Shown here in pieces: positions 34,890 to 44,901 of a stretch of DNA of 64,000 nucleotides. This DNA comes from Arthonia radiata (taxonomy: Eukaryota; Ascomycota; Arthoniomycetes; Arthoniales; Arthoniaceae). Location: the NCBI GenBank assembly GCA_002989075.1, contig PSQN01000007.1:558001-622000 (forward strand). Direction: 5' to 3'. The notes under the pieces are model-generated. The model was not told the DNA's origin. It saw only the letters and a list, made by a program, of their open reading frames with translations, and ran no database searches. Numbering within the stretch: position 1 is the first letter of the stretch; each line of letters starts with the position of its first letter. The translations under genes were made by a program, and so were the position numbers.

Positions 34890-35189
34890 GGGGTGAGGGT
34901 GGTGGATGGGTGTTTGATGATGGGTCTGTAGGGTTGGGATGAGCATTGCTCTGGTTGTTCAGGCTTCTTCGTCTCGAAGCTAATCTCAAGTCAAGCGTAC
35001 TGCCATATCGTGCGTGATTTTCGACACGTATGTGGACTGCGTGAGCGACTCTAGGTCCAAACATTATCATTGCCATTACGAATGAGCTTGGAAGAAAAGA
35101 GCGAGAATACAAAGTTTCCATGCGACTGAAAGGGATGTCGCCCGTGGTAGTCCTCAAGTTCAATGCTTGTGTTCTCATCACTCCGCGTC

Positions 35190-35460
35190 TTATTGGCTCC
35201 ATTCTTGGCCCGAAGACATCTTTCCATGCTCCGTCGCCTGCTGATTCTCTTCACCCTGCTGGTGTATTATCGTCTCGGCAGTCAATTCATTCATCTGCCC
35301 AACAACAGCCCTTGACTGCGCCTCGAGCTCTGTGCACGATTGTCAGCGTTGATAATACAATGCCCGAGAACGCCGCCCTACCAAACAACTCTGCTCGCGA
35401 TGTCTCCATTTTCTTCATTATCTCGTTGTATTCTTGCACGAGAGAATCGAATCGGTCCAT
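35190..35460 (-). CDS. Small coiled-coil protein, function unknown
   Basis: Exons 35460-35382 and 35329-35190 around a 52-bp intron (CTGAC branch, CACAG acceptor) give 72 aa in phase. The whole protein is heptad-like (DRFDSLVQEYNEIMKK, LEAQSRAVVGQMNELT), Gln/Glu-rich at the end. The frame remains open just upstream of the ATG, so a further 5' exon may exist. The 300-bp spacer to the GH7 gene holds nothing else. Real splice signals and amphipathic pattern argue for a gene; homologues are unknown to me. Confidence 0.45.
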
Positions 35461-36199
35461 CCGAGCCAGTGCCGCGTCAAGGGTTGGCGTTAAGCTGATG
35501 CCTCCGTGTTAGAATGTTCGTGTAGGTTTGCTGTTAAGGGCGGAGTTCTATTGACAGGCAGTACCTTGTCATTTTATTGCCTGGTCGAACAGTAGCCTAA
35601 GCTCTGTTGTTGCGGTCCAGAAACGTAGGTAGATATTTGTAGGTGCCGAGAGATGTTGCTGGTGACTTCAAGTGCTGTCAATAGTGAACAAGATGCTGTG
35701 TCTGATATGAGCGATAATTGTTCCGGGGCATTGTGGTCTTTATATCAGTGCAACGGCTGTCCGGGGAACGCTGAAACGGCACCCTGCGTCCAGCAAAGAC
35801 GTCGGCAAGCGCTGTATAGCGCTCTTGCCCATCTGAGGAGAGCGGCCGGCAGCGGGCAGTGGTTGCATGATAAGGCCTTTCATTCTGCCGTTATAATGCA
35901 TACAAATTCGCACATACCCGCACGGTATCAAGCGCTGCGGACAGGAGAGGGTAGATTGCTGGAGGCGGCTGAAAAGCACAAACTTGATATCTAGATTACT
36001 ACCATCGTTAAATCATCATGAGTAAAGAACGCTTGTGCGCATGTTAGATTGACAGTTTTGGGTGGTTCTCATGGTGGCCGTCATGATGTTTCTGCACAGA
36101 TATCCAGTCAATCAGAGCAAACCTCTATGACAAACATGGTTGCAACCTCTGTCGGTTGTAGCAGATTCTTAAGCAGGTCACCACACACGTCAGACAGGC
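35461..36199. other. Intergenic, no supported gene
   Basis: Possible 5' exon of the small coiled-coil gene around 35560-35590; otherwise nothing. Confidence 0.35.
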
Positions 36200-38136
36200 T
36201 CAGGCCTTCTCCCTGATGATGTCTTCGACAACCTGCCCAGGCCCTTTGCCACTCACGCTTCCCATGCGCTCCTCAGGCTTGTCGGCTGGCGCACCGAGAC
36301 TCACCTTGCGCTCGTCAAGCTCCTCATCACCAAGAAGCGCCATCAGCCCAATCTCATGCTCGATCTCCCTCTTCAGTCCCTCGTCCGCCTGAGCGAACCC
36401 TGCGTCTCCAAAGAGCTCGTCCATCTCTTCCAGCGTCCTACCCTTCGTTTCCGGCACCAAGAAATAAACATAGAATACCGCGACCGTCGTGATGGCGCCG
36501 AAGAAGATGAAAGCGCCAAACTGGGTGTTCGCAATGAATGGAGAGGTAGAAATGCCGACAGCGAAATTGTTCAGCCAGTTCGCAGAGCCACCTAGCGAAA
36601 CACCCTTGGCACGCATGGAGAGTGGGAAGACTTCAGACACGATGATCCACGCGACCGGGCCCCAGGAGTATCCAAAGTGCGCGGCGTAAAGCCACACCAT
36701 GACAATAGCCGCCCAGCCACCAGCACGATGGCCAGTCCATTGAGAGTCGAAGCCGCCAATGATGCCGGCAACGATGAAGTGGCAGGAAGCCATGCCGATG
36801 GCACCAGCGATGAGGATGGTCTTGCGGCCGAATTTGTCAACGTAGAGGACTGCGGGGATCGTGAAGACGAACTCGAGGATGCCGACTACGCCGGTGGCGA
36901 GGAGCTTGATGGTGCCGGTGTCGAAGCCGAAGCCTTGGAAGATAAACGGAGCATAATAATTGATGGCGTTGATACCGTTCTGGAGAAGCATTGTCAGCAA
37001 GGTGTTCAAGGTTATATGAAAGAAAGGGAGGTTAAATACATACCCACTGCTGGAAGGTCATGATCAGGCAGGCGACGGTGGTGCGCCGGAATAGAGACGG
37101 GTTGGTGACAAGAGAGGCGTAATCGTACAAGCCGATCAGGAAGTTGGACTTCTTGGAGCCATCCTGCAGATTAGGGTATTTGACAGCAGCAGTACGCTTC
37201 TCGAACTCCCGCAGAGCTTTGATCTCCAGGAATTCGATACGGACGCGGATGGAATCCACCGACTCAGAACGCAGGCGGGCCAGTGTCTCGAGGCATTCGG
37301 CCTCCCGGCCAATGTTCATCAGATGACGTGGAGACTGAGGCATAAACAGCAGCATGCCGGTACCTAGTACCAGGGCTGGAAGGATCTGAATGCAGACGGG
37401 GACGAGCCAAGCCGCGTCGGATTGCTCGGGTCCAGTGCCACCGATGAAATTGCACCCGTATCCGATCCAGAAAGATACCATGATGCCGAATGTGATTGCG
37501 AGTTGCTGGACGGCCACGAGTGATCCACGGACCTCAGGGGGTGCGAGCTCAGCGTTGTAGAGAGGCACCACCATGGACAGGGAGCCGACTCCAAGACCAG
37601 TGACGAAGCGGCCAGCCAACACGTAGTCCTTATTCTGCGTGCACGCTTGGACAATGACACCAATGGTGAAGACGACGCAAGCAATTGTGGCGCACATCTT
37701 CCGACCCACTGCATCAGCAAGCCAACTGTTGATGAGGGTACCGATCCAGGCGCCGAGCTCGAGGATCGAGGTCTGAATGTTGTTGTCAGCGTGCGCGTCG
37801 AGAACCGAAGCATGCTCGGTGAGCTACATACCAGCAGACCTTGCGATATACCGGTAAGCTCGGCGTATCCGTCAGTTCTTTGGATAAATGACTGCATCGT
37901 CAGCACCTGGGCAAACATGCCCTGGTTGTCTGAACCCCACGATTAGTATGAATGATATCTCCTGCGACTGCATCATGTTGAGGCGCGCACTCACAGCCAT
38001 AGACAAGACCGCCCAATGAGGCGAAGAACGCTACAGCTGTGGTTCTCCGGTTGGAAATCAGTCCTTTGATGCCAGTGGGGCCAGCGAACTGCAGTCGCTT
38101 GGCCGACACCTGGCCCTCGACGCCCACAGGAGCCAT
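36200..38136 (-). CDS. MFS sugar transporter
   Basis: Exons 38136-37995, 37929-37832, 37772-37044 and 36979-36200 give 582 aa, all in phase with introns of 59-65 bp. Twelve-helix sugar-porter hallmarks are present: GYNQGMF in helix 1, AVGRK after helix 2, GLGVGSLSMVVPLY in helix 4, PESPR-like PQSPRH, NYYAP in helix 7, DKFGRK and PETKGRTLEEMDELF near the end. It should import a hexose or related polyol with protons across the plasma membrane; the substrate cannot be told from sequence. The cytosolic C-tail is about 90 residues and charged. Confidence 0.9.
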
Positions 38137-38624
38137 GATGAGAGAAATGTGCGAATCGAAAGTCTGCGTCTACAGCTCTCGGTCATAGAAACGCGTGCAA
38201 AGAACTGATGGCTAGACGGTAGAAAGAGAAACCATTGAGCGGTTTAATATTCAAGCTTCCGCATGACAGGCCACCAAAACTTCTCCACCTCACCTCCATT
38301 ACACGTGGTGGGTAGCATACCGCAGGGCCGGCTCACTGGGAGTACTGAGACGAATGAGAGCTAAGAGGAGATACATGGTGAATCTGAAGCGATGGCAGAC
38401 ACGTCGTTGACAGTGTGCTGACGACCCACCGAGCCGCATCCTGACGGGGTTTAATGTGCTGAAAAAGGAAGCTCGGACTTGATTATCTGCTGCATCCGAG
38501 TGCATACGACCAGGATGGCCTTGTTAGAATACCTTATTAATCATCGCGTTTCCTTTTCGCCGGCGAGGGAGTCCAATGGCTCAATATCAAAACAGCCGTG
38601 TGCGAACGAAACGGGACGCGAAGT
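38137..38624. other. Intergenic, upstream of the sugar transporter
   Basis: Presumed transporter promoter; no site recognised. Confidence 0.4.
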
Positions 38625-38948
38625 CTACCAATCTCCTTCGTCCGGCTCGCGAACTCGTTTTATTGGCTGAATTCTAACACGAGGGCGTGCAATGGCCACA
38701 GGTTTCGGAATGGAAGTCTGCTTTAGGGACCGAAGGAAGCTGACCTGGTCGATGAGAGCTAGCTCTGGACATGCTGGACACCCACACAAGTCGTTTACGC
38801 CGACAAGAGATGTGAGCTTCGGAAGATGGATAGCGCCTTGTCGGGTGTTCGTGAGTGAGGTTGCAGTGAGGACAGCAGTGGGCCGGCTGTGATATGGACG
38901 AGATGCCGGCGCCTCGTAGGGCTGATGTTTGATGCCAAGCCCTGCCAT
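38625..38948 (-). CDS. Small Cys-containing ORF, uncertain
   Basis: ATG-started frame of 107 aa, divergent from the PPR gene. It contains DLCGCPACPEL and a Pro/Arg-rich basic end (KPVAIARPRVRIQPIKR). No family recognised; two CxxC-like spacings might bind metal. It could be chance, since it lies in the promoter region of its neighbour. Confidence 0.3.
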   Translation of the reverse strand: MAGLGIKHQPYEAPASRPYHSRPTAVLTATSLTNTRQGAIHLPKLTSLVGVNDLCGCPACPELALIDQVSFLRSLKQTSIPKPVAIARPRVRIQPIKRVREPDEGDW

Positions 38949-39016
38949 TCTCGACGCGTTCGACGTCTGAAGAATGGCGTCCAGAGTCCCAAAGAATGAT
39001 GTGCTTGTGAAAGCGC

Positions 39017-41473
39017 ATGCACCCTAGCCATCATGTATCCGGGCGAACGCTAGTTTCCATTCTCAACGTTTCTCGTCTTGGGCCACGCTTCTTCGCTCTG
39101 GCCGCATACCGATCTACCTCCTTGACCAGCTGCAATACCGGCATCCTCGCCCGGCACCAATGTGCTGTCCATAACAAGCCAAAGCTATATGCAAACATTG
39201 GTCAGCTCGACAATGCGTTTCGAACAGGTGATAGCCGGCGGTTGGCATCGACCCGAATCCCTCAGTCGCAGGTCAATCACTCTTCAAAATGTTGGGTCGG
39301 AAGGCTAGCAGTCCAGCGAGGGCAATGCAGCAACATGCTATCCTGCGGTTCTTTAAACAGTAGCGACCATGCTCCTGCATGTTCTAGCCAGCGGCGTTCG
39401 CAATCATCGCTTGCCCAAGTCCATTCACCCGCAGATGCGGATGGGGGGGACGTATCTCCGACTCAGACATCAATGTTATACGAATCGGAGCATATTACTT
39501 CGCAAATCAAGACTGTAAAAGCTTTCGAGGCAGAGGCAATTCGGGAAGACCCCATTTCGGATGTCAAAGGCGAGCAGGACTTGCCTCAAGTGCTAGATAC
39601 CTTGCTACCAGAGGGGTTCATAGAGGATCAAGGGCAGCACTATGAAAAGTATGGGAGACGTCGGCAAGCACGAAAGGCCGCTGTTGAAGAGCAGAACTCG
39701 ATTCATGCCATCCGCCGGCAGAGCAAGATGCATCCCGAGACATCGGCGCAGGACATCTTCAGCTTCATGAGGGTCCACACCCCACGCGCACCGGGCGACT
39801 GGACCGCGTTGCGCGTATCTGGTCGCGCAAAGAGCCTAAGCCAGCTCCAGCGATCTCTCCAAGACGCCTGCGCGCAATGCAAACCAATCGTTAGGTTTGG
39901 CAAGTCATACTCGATGATCGTGGCTGGTCCTTTCTCAAGCCTCGAGGAGATTAAGCAGAACATTGGTGCATTGGTGCAGCAGCAGGGGAAACCTACCCAG
40001 GACCAACTTGTAATCGACTTCGCTGTCAGCAGCGACGTGAGCGGCGCTCAGCTATCTGACAAGGATCCGGAGTCTCTCGAGAGAAGATCCGCGCAACGCT
40101 CCTTCGAACAGCAGGTGCAACAAATATTGCAAGGAGCGCAAGGCGAGCGTGTAGAGCAGAAATCGACACATTTCAAGCGTTTGTTCGAAGCACATCAATA
40201 TGGAAAGCCTGGCGTCACGTTCAAAGGATTCCGGACCGCCGTCAAGTTCTTCCTTCGCCACGGTGAGATCAAAGCGGCGCAGGAACTTCTTTCGATCGCT
40301 TATCGATTTGGTATCGGCTTGTCGACCGCAACTTTCAACGTCTTCTTACGCGAGTGTTCAGAGCATTCTAATCTGCACGCTTTCAACGCCATTCTTAAAA
40401 AGATGATCGATGAGAGTGTCCCAATTGATGGCTCTACATGGCTCACGTTCCTCAACATTGTGCACTCTCCCTCTGACAGGAATCGAGTATTGAGGCACAT
40501 GCTGAAAGTAGGGTACGACAGACACGACAACGCGAGGCACCATTTGGCCGAGCCAGTCATTCGACAGGGTTTGGGCAATCATCTTGACAACGGTGGCACG
40601 CTGTCGGGGTACTTGACTGGGCTCAACGACATGTTTGGATCAACGTGGCCTTCACCCAGAGCTGCCATAACTCTGGTTGACGTGTTGATCAGCCGAGATT
40701 TACTGTCACCAGCAATTGACACCCTGAAGATGCTCGACGACAAGTTCGGATTCCAGACTAACACACATATCCTCGACGTCTTCCTCAAGCATTATAAAAC
40801 GCAGCTGGACTTGGCGAAGGCAATATATGCGTTGACTCAGCTGGCAGCCTCGTGGCCGTCAATGCAGCCAGGTAAGGTCACCTTTGACTGTTTGTGGCAG
40901 CTGGCGTGGAAGGCGCGCAGCGTCAATGTCGCGAAAACAGTGTGGAAGCATGCGTGTGCCGCAGGCCGAAGTTACGAAATGCGCTACGACCTCTTTCCGG
41001 CTCTTGTGTCTGCGCTATTAGCGCACGCCAAGGGCGAAACGGAGCAAACCGAGCTTACCATTTTGGAGAAGTGGCGGCGCGCTGCTGCGCTGATGATTGG
41101 TGATATTCGAGATCGTGACGCTCTTGCGGATTTGAAGAAGAGATCATCCGAAAAGGGTCCTGATATCGCCGCCAAGGAGCTTGCCCAAGCCATTGTCGGT
41201 GAAGACTTGGATGCAGTCGGCAACGTGGTCCCAACAATCCCTTTCGCCTCAGCTTTGGGTGAAGCGTGGGCAATGGACCGAGAGTGGGCTTCTAGCGGAA
41301 CACGGCAGACTGTCATGCGTGACCTCATGCAGGAAATCGTCTCGTACAGGGTCCCAATGGAGCCTACGAATCTATCTACAAGCAGATCAAGAGGTAAGAA
41401 TCTTGCGAACCAGGAAGTAACACTGGTGGAAGGCACCGAGCCTGTTGCAGCTCAGGGATCGACGCACGATTGA
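39017..41473 (+). CDS. Mitochondrial pentatricopeptide-repeat-like protein
   Basis: Single exon, 818 aa. The N-terminus is basic, Ser-rich and lacks acids (HPSHHVSGRTLVSILNVSR), fitting mitochondrial import. Residues 200-330 are a charged region; from about residue 400 helical-hairpin repeats of roughly 35 residues follow (for example FRTAVKFFLRHGEIKAAQ, STATFNVFLRECSEHSN, THILDVFLKHYKTQLDL), the pattern of PPR proteins. Such proteins bind organellar RNA and act in processing, stability or translation. The target is unknown. An in-frame Met at residue 1 is the only good start. Confidence 0.75.
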   Translation: MHPSHHVSGRTLVSILNVSRLGPRFFALAAYRSTSLTSCNTGILARHQCAVHNKPKLYANIGQLDNAFRTGDSRRLASTRIPQSQVNHSSKCWVGRLAVQRGQCSNMLSCGSLNSSDHAPACSSQRRSQSSLAQVHSPADADGGDVSPTQTSMLYESEHITSQIKTVKAFEAEAIREDPISDVKGEQDLPQVLDTLLPEGFIEDQGQHYEKYGRRRQARKAAVEEQNSIHAIRRQSKMHPETSAQDIFSFMRVHTPRAPGDWTALRVSGRAKSLSQLQRSLQDACAQCKPIVRFGKSYSMIVAGPFSSLEEIKQNIGALVQQQGKPTQDQLVIDFAVSSDVSGAQLSDKDPESLERRSAQRSFEQQVQQILQGAQGERVEQKSTHFKRLFEAHQYGKPGVTFKGFRTAVKFFLRHGEIKAAQELLSIAYRFGIGLSTATFNVFLRECSEHSNLHAFNAILKKMIDESVPIDGSTWLTFLNIVHSPSDRNRVLRHMLKVGYDRHDNARHHLAEPVIRQGLGNHLDNGGTLSGYLTGLNDMFGSTWPSPRAAITLVDVLISRDLLSPAIDTLKMLDDKFGFQTNTHILDVFLKHYKTQLDLAKAIYALTQLAASWPSMQPGKVTFDCLWQLAWKARSVNVAKTVWKHACAAGRSYEMRYDLFPALVSALLAHAKGETEQTELTILEKWRRAAALMIGDIRDRDALADLKKRSSEKGPDIAAKELAQAIVGEDLDAVGNVVPTIPFASALGEAWAMDREWASSGTRQTVMRDLMQEIVSYRVPMEPTNLSTSRSRGKNLANQEVTLVEGTEPVAAQGSTHD

Positions 41474-41864
41474 ATCGAATGTTGGACTATAAGAGCAGCT
41501 TCTAACAAGCGTTCATTCGCTGCAGATCCCCAATCAAGCTCAGCATGACCCTGGGGTGGTGGAAAGCGTAGGTTCAGAAGCTTGATTATGAGCAAGCGCA
41601 GGATGTGTAATACTATGTATCAATACTGTACAAACATGATGCTATGCAGAGATCGCTTCCGGCAACGGACCTCTATCAATTATGCCTCACTCTTTCACCT
41701 TGACCCCATCCTAATATTGTTCTCCTCATGGTCTGTGCGCAGGGGTGGTCTGTGGAACGTGCCAAGACACTCGATCACCAACCGCAAGCGGCAGCACACC
41801 TGCGACGGTATACTCTCCTTCTATCATCCTTGGAAGTCTGACGCCAAACGACATCTCAACGAGA
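41474..41864. other. Intergenic, PPR gene 3' end to IEC3 start
   Basis: No gene supported; the frame upstream of the IEC3 ATG stays open by chance. Confidence 0.4.
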
Positions 41865-42989
41865 ATGGCGGAGAGCGCTACTGCACCGGAAGATATCAAA
41901 ACAGAACCTCCTGCTCTCCTTCAACACAACATCCTACCAGCCCTTCCAGCAGCACCCGCTCCAGTGAAGTACAAGTCATGGAGGTGAGCAGCCAACGTTA
42001 TCTCCAATCACCCGCTCGCAGCTAACGACGACAATTCAGAAAGAAATACCGCAAAATGCACCACCGCTTCGACGACCGCATGAAAGAAGCCAACACCCTA
42101 TTCATCGCAACACACCACCTCCAAGAGACCGCGCAGCGTATACAGGAGCAGAATGAGTACGCCCAGCCCCCACTCCCTACACCGTGGACAATAGCAACCT
42201 CTGCTAACACCACAAAGCCAACTCCTCGAAATCCTCTCCGACCTCAACACCTCCACCAAAGTCCCCGCCCAGCACCGCTACGACACCTCCCTCCCCACCG
42301 ACACCCAAACCGACACACCCCCGCGCACCTCGAAACATGACGCCCCGCCCGGCGCCATCAAGCTCGCCGACCTCGAGCGCGCCGTCCCGCACACGCTGCC
42401 TGCAGACCTGGCCGCCCTGCCGCCTGAGCTCGCCGACCGCGACGGCAATCCGCCTGACGCGTACCTAACGCCCAAGCGCGAAGAAGAGTATCTCGCCGTC
42501 ATCGACAACGCGCTCGACGTCATTCCCTTGCCCTCTCCGTCCCGACCCAACATCATCCTCGATCCTTCTGTGGATCTACGTCCGCGCCATACATCCCCGC
42601 CGACAGAACGCGACTTCGCGACGCAGAACCCGATATCCGTGCATAACTGGCTGTTGCGCCACAAGCCAACCATTAAGAACGCGGATGACGTGTCCTCAGA
42701 GCGGGGGGACGCCGCGTCGACGACAGGGGTTCCCACGGGTGTAACTCATAAGAAGAAGGGGAGCAAGAAGGAGCGGACGAAGGAGGACGCGCCGTTTGAA
42801 GGTTTGGATGATGAGATTGGGTTTGATGTGGAGGAGGGGAGTAAGAAGAGAAGGCGGACGGGGGATGGGGATCATACGTATCGGCCCAAGGGGGGACGGA
42901 GTCGGGCGGCGAAGAGGAAGAGGGAGAGGGGCGATGAGGGGGAGGATGGGGGTGGGAAGAGGGTGAGAGGGGAGGATGGGGAGGAGTGA
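41865..42989 (+). CDS. IEC3: INO80 chromatin-remodelling complex subunit IEC3
   Basis: Exons 41865-41983, 42040-42156 and 42218-42989 give 335 aa. The junctions restore YKSWRKKYRKMHHRFDDRM and QEQNDQLLEILSDLN, which fit the conserved IEC3 N-terminal helix pair. The C-terminal third is Lys/Arg/Glu-rich with KKRRRTG and AKRKRERG nuclear signals. IEC3 is a fungal-specific INO80 subunit acting in the nucleus in nucleosome sliding and histone exchange. The coding strand turns from C-rich to almost pure G/A at the end. Introns are 56 and 61 bp. Confidence 0.85.
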
Positions 42990-43429
42990 GTATGGTGGAG
43001 GTTGGATGGGTTGCTGTTGCGGTGTGGTTGATGCTTAGCTTGGACTGGTTGGGCCGTGGTGGCTAAGATTTAATGTGCAACGCATTGGACGGTGAGTGGC
43101 CATGGAAATCTAGCGCAGAACTATCAATATTGCTTATCAAGCTGTAGAATTGATCTATTGCTATGTTTTGCATAAATTGTTGATCGTACACTTCTACCCT
43201 TCTCCAGCAGAGTTTATGCCAGGGGTGCTGTCGCGCAGCATGCTCGTTCAGCAAGTCTCCGGATCGGCATTGCTATCATGGAGCGACGCTGCCGTCCAGC
43301 AATGCTGTCGGCCAGCCAAACTTTCGTTTCGCACTTTACGCTTCAGCGAAGACCTTTCCTCGAATGGCTCGTTGATTGAAACCAAATTGTAGCCGTCAAT
43401 CAGACAACACCTCCACACAGCGCAGATGC
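42990..43429. other. Convergent intergenic region
   Basis: Between two convergent 3' ends; no gene seen. Terminators are expected but no defined signal was identified. Confidence 0.45.
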
Positions 43430-44470
43430 TCACTTCTTCCTCCTCTCCGCAACCACCATCTCCGGCTCCTCTCCTAACGCCTCCAACGGCACTCCCATCA
43501 ATTTCTTCCCATCGGCCACTTGCCCCTCCACCTCTCTCGTCTCGTCTCCCTTCCGCGCCTCTGCCCACTTCCCTGCCAAATACCGTTTCCGCTCTTCATC
43601 TAACTTCCACTCCCTCGGAAACGTCAACTTCGGTTTTTGCTTTGCATGCCGGAAATCAAATGGCACGTCCGCAAACGTATCCTGCCCTTCCCGCAACTCT
43701 CTCAACAGTTTCTCCAGCAAGCCCACGAGGTGATTCTTATTCTGCGGTGCAGTCGGGTAATTTTCACTACTCATCTTGGCTCTCTTACTGTGAGGATCAT
43801 ACCGCACGCCCAGCAGCTTCACCAATTTGTCCGCTTGTTGCTGCGATAGGTTCGGCAATTTGTAGGGACTGAATTCCAGTACCACCTTCCTGCTCCCCGC
43901 GTGCGTCTCCCCAAGATACGTCGTATACCGCCACCTCAACATGCCGTCTTCCGGCTTCTTGAACTCCTTTCGCTGTTCCCATAGCCTCGGCGCGTCCCAT
44001 CCACTCACCCTCTCCAACTCCCTCAATTCTCGTACTTGCTCCAGCTCTCCATGCGCGGACGCAGATATGTCATCCATATCGAACTCTGGATCGCCGTCGT
44101 GGTCTATGCCGCGCTCGCTGTCAGCGAAGAAGCCGTAGGCGGGCGGTCCAAACATGGACTCGGGCTCGACGACGGAGTATTCACGGGGGACGCTGTCTTG
44201 CATGCCGCGGGTCGTGTTGAGCTCGTAGGAGCTTTGGGACATGCTGAAGTTTTCGTCGGCTTCTGCGGCTAGGGCTTTCATGGATTTCTTGTTCTCGGGT
44301 CGGGAACGCTGGCGGAGGGTGCGGTGGGGTGTGCAGGATAAGGCACGGCGGGAGAGACATTGAGGGTGGTGAGTTTGAAGACTGGATCGTGGAAGGGAGG
44401 AGGTGCGGCGGGGGAGGCTGGTGGTGGTGTGTCGGATGAACGTGAGGAGAGGCTGTTGTGGGCCTGCCAT
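43430..44470 (-). CDS. RSM24: Small-subunit mitochondrial ribosomal protein mS35 (Rsm24 family)
   Basis: Single exon, 346 aa. The first 60 residues are basic and Ser/Thr-rich (mitochondrial presequence). The conserved core contains LRWRYTTYLGETHAGSRK, then SQQQADKLVKLLGVRYD and YPTAPQNKNHLVGLLEKLL, the pattern I associate with the mS35/Rsm24 (MRP-S28 domain) family. It would be part of the mitoribosome small subunit. Divergent from the carboxylesterase with a 430-bp shared promoter. Composition again shifts from C-rich 5' to G-rich 3' on the coding strand. Confidence 0.8.
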   Translation of the reverse strand: MAGPQQPLLTFIRHTTTSLPRRTSSLPRSSLQTHHPQCLSRRALSCTPHRTLRQRSRPENKKSMKALAAEADENFSMSQSSYELNTTRGMQDSVPREYSVVEPESMFGPPAYGFFADSERGIDHDGDPEFDMDDISASAHGELEQVRELRELERVSGWDAPRLWEQRKEFKKPEDGMLRWRYTTYLGETHAGSRKVVLEFSPYKLPNLSQQQADKLVKLLGVRYDPHSKRAKMSSENYPTAPQNKNHLVGLLEKLLRELREGQDTFADVPFDFRHAKQKPKLTFPREWKLDEERKRYLAGKWAEARKGDETREVEGQVADGKKLMGVPLEALGEEPEMVVAERRKK

Positions 44471-44901
44471 AGCGGCGATAGTTCGCAGGTCGCAAATACT
44501 GAGAATGGGATCAATAACGGGAGTAAAGTTGCGTGGTTGTCAGGTTGATCAGATGGATTTGAGCAAGATACCGCGCTATTCCGTTCTTGGTCAATTGATT
44601 GTGTCACCGACTGCCCAAGTTGGCGTATTTTGCGATTCACGTACGGCATCGTGTTTGCTGCGAGCATTTCTGTTTGCTTCTCCGCTCATCACAGTGAACA
44701 CACCAGGCTAAATCACACAACGCGGGTCGTATGCAATCGGGGTCTAGAAGAAGCGAGATCGCCCTCCGCTCAAAGAGAAAGCTTCACTGTCGGTCCGCAG
44801 ACCGTAGCGCCCCTGTAGTGTGAGGCCCCAACTCATAAGTAGCTCGTCGGGACAGCATCTTCTATTGATATCGTACTTGTTCCTCTTCGACATTCGCAGC
44901 G
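44471..44901. other. Divergent promoter region, mS35 and carboxylesterase
   Basis: Shared 430-bp upstream region; no gene or recognised regulatory site. Confidence 0.45.

Noticed and set aside
33675-34946. 423-codon minus-strand frame over the GH7 gene
   Set aside because: Shadow of the GC-rich GH7 coding strand; composition is Arg/Pro/Gly/Val-rich with no domain.
31095-38136. A carbon-use gene cluster (aldehyde dehydrogenase, GH7, sugar transporter)
   Set aside because: The genes are spaced by long intergenic regions, lie on different strands and have no shared regulator in view; neighbourhood is probably chance.
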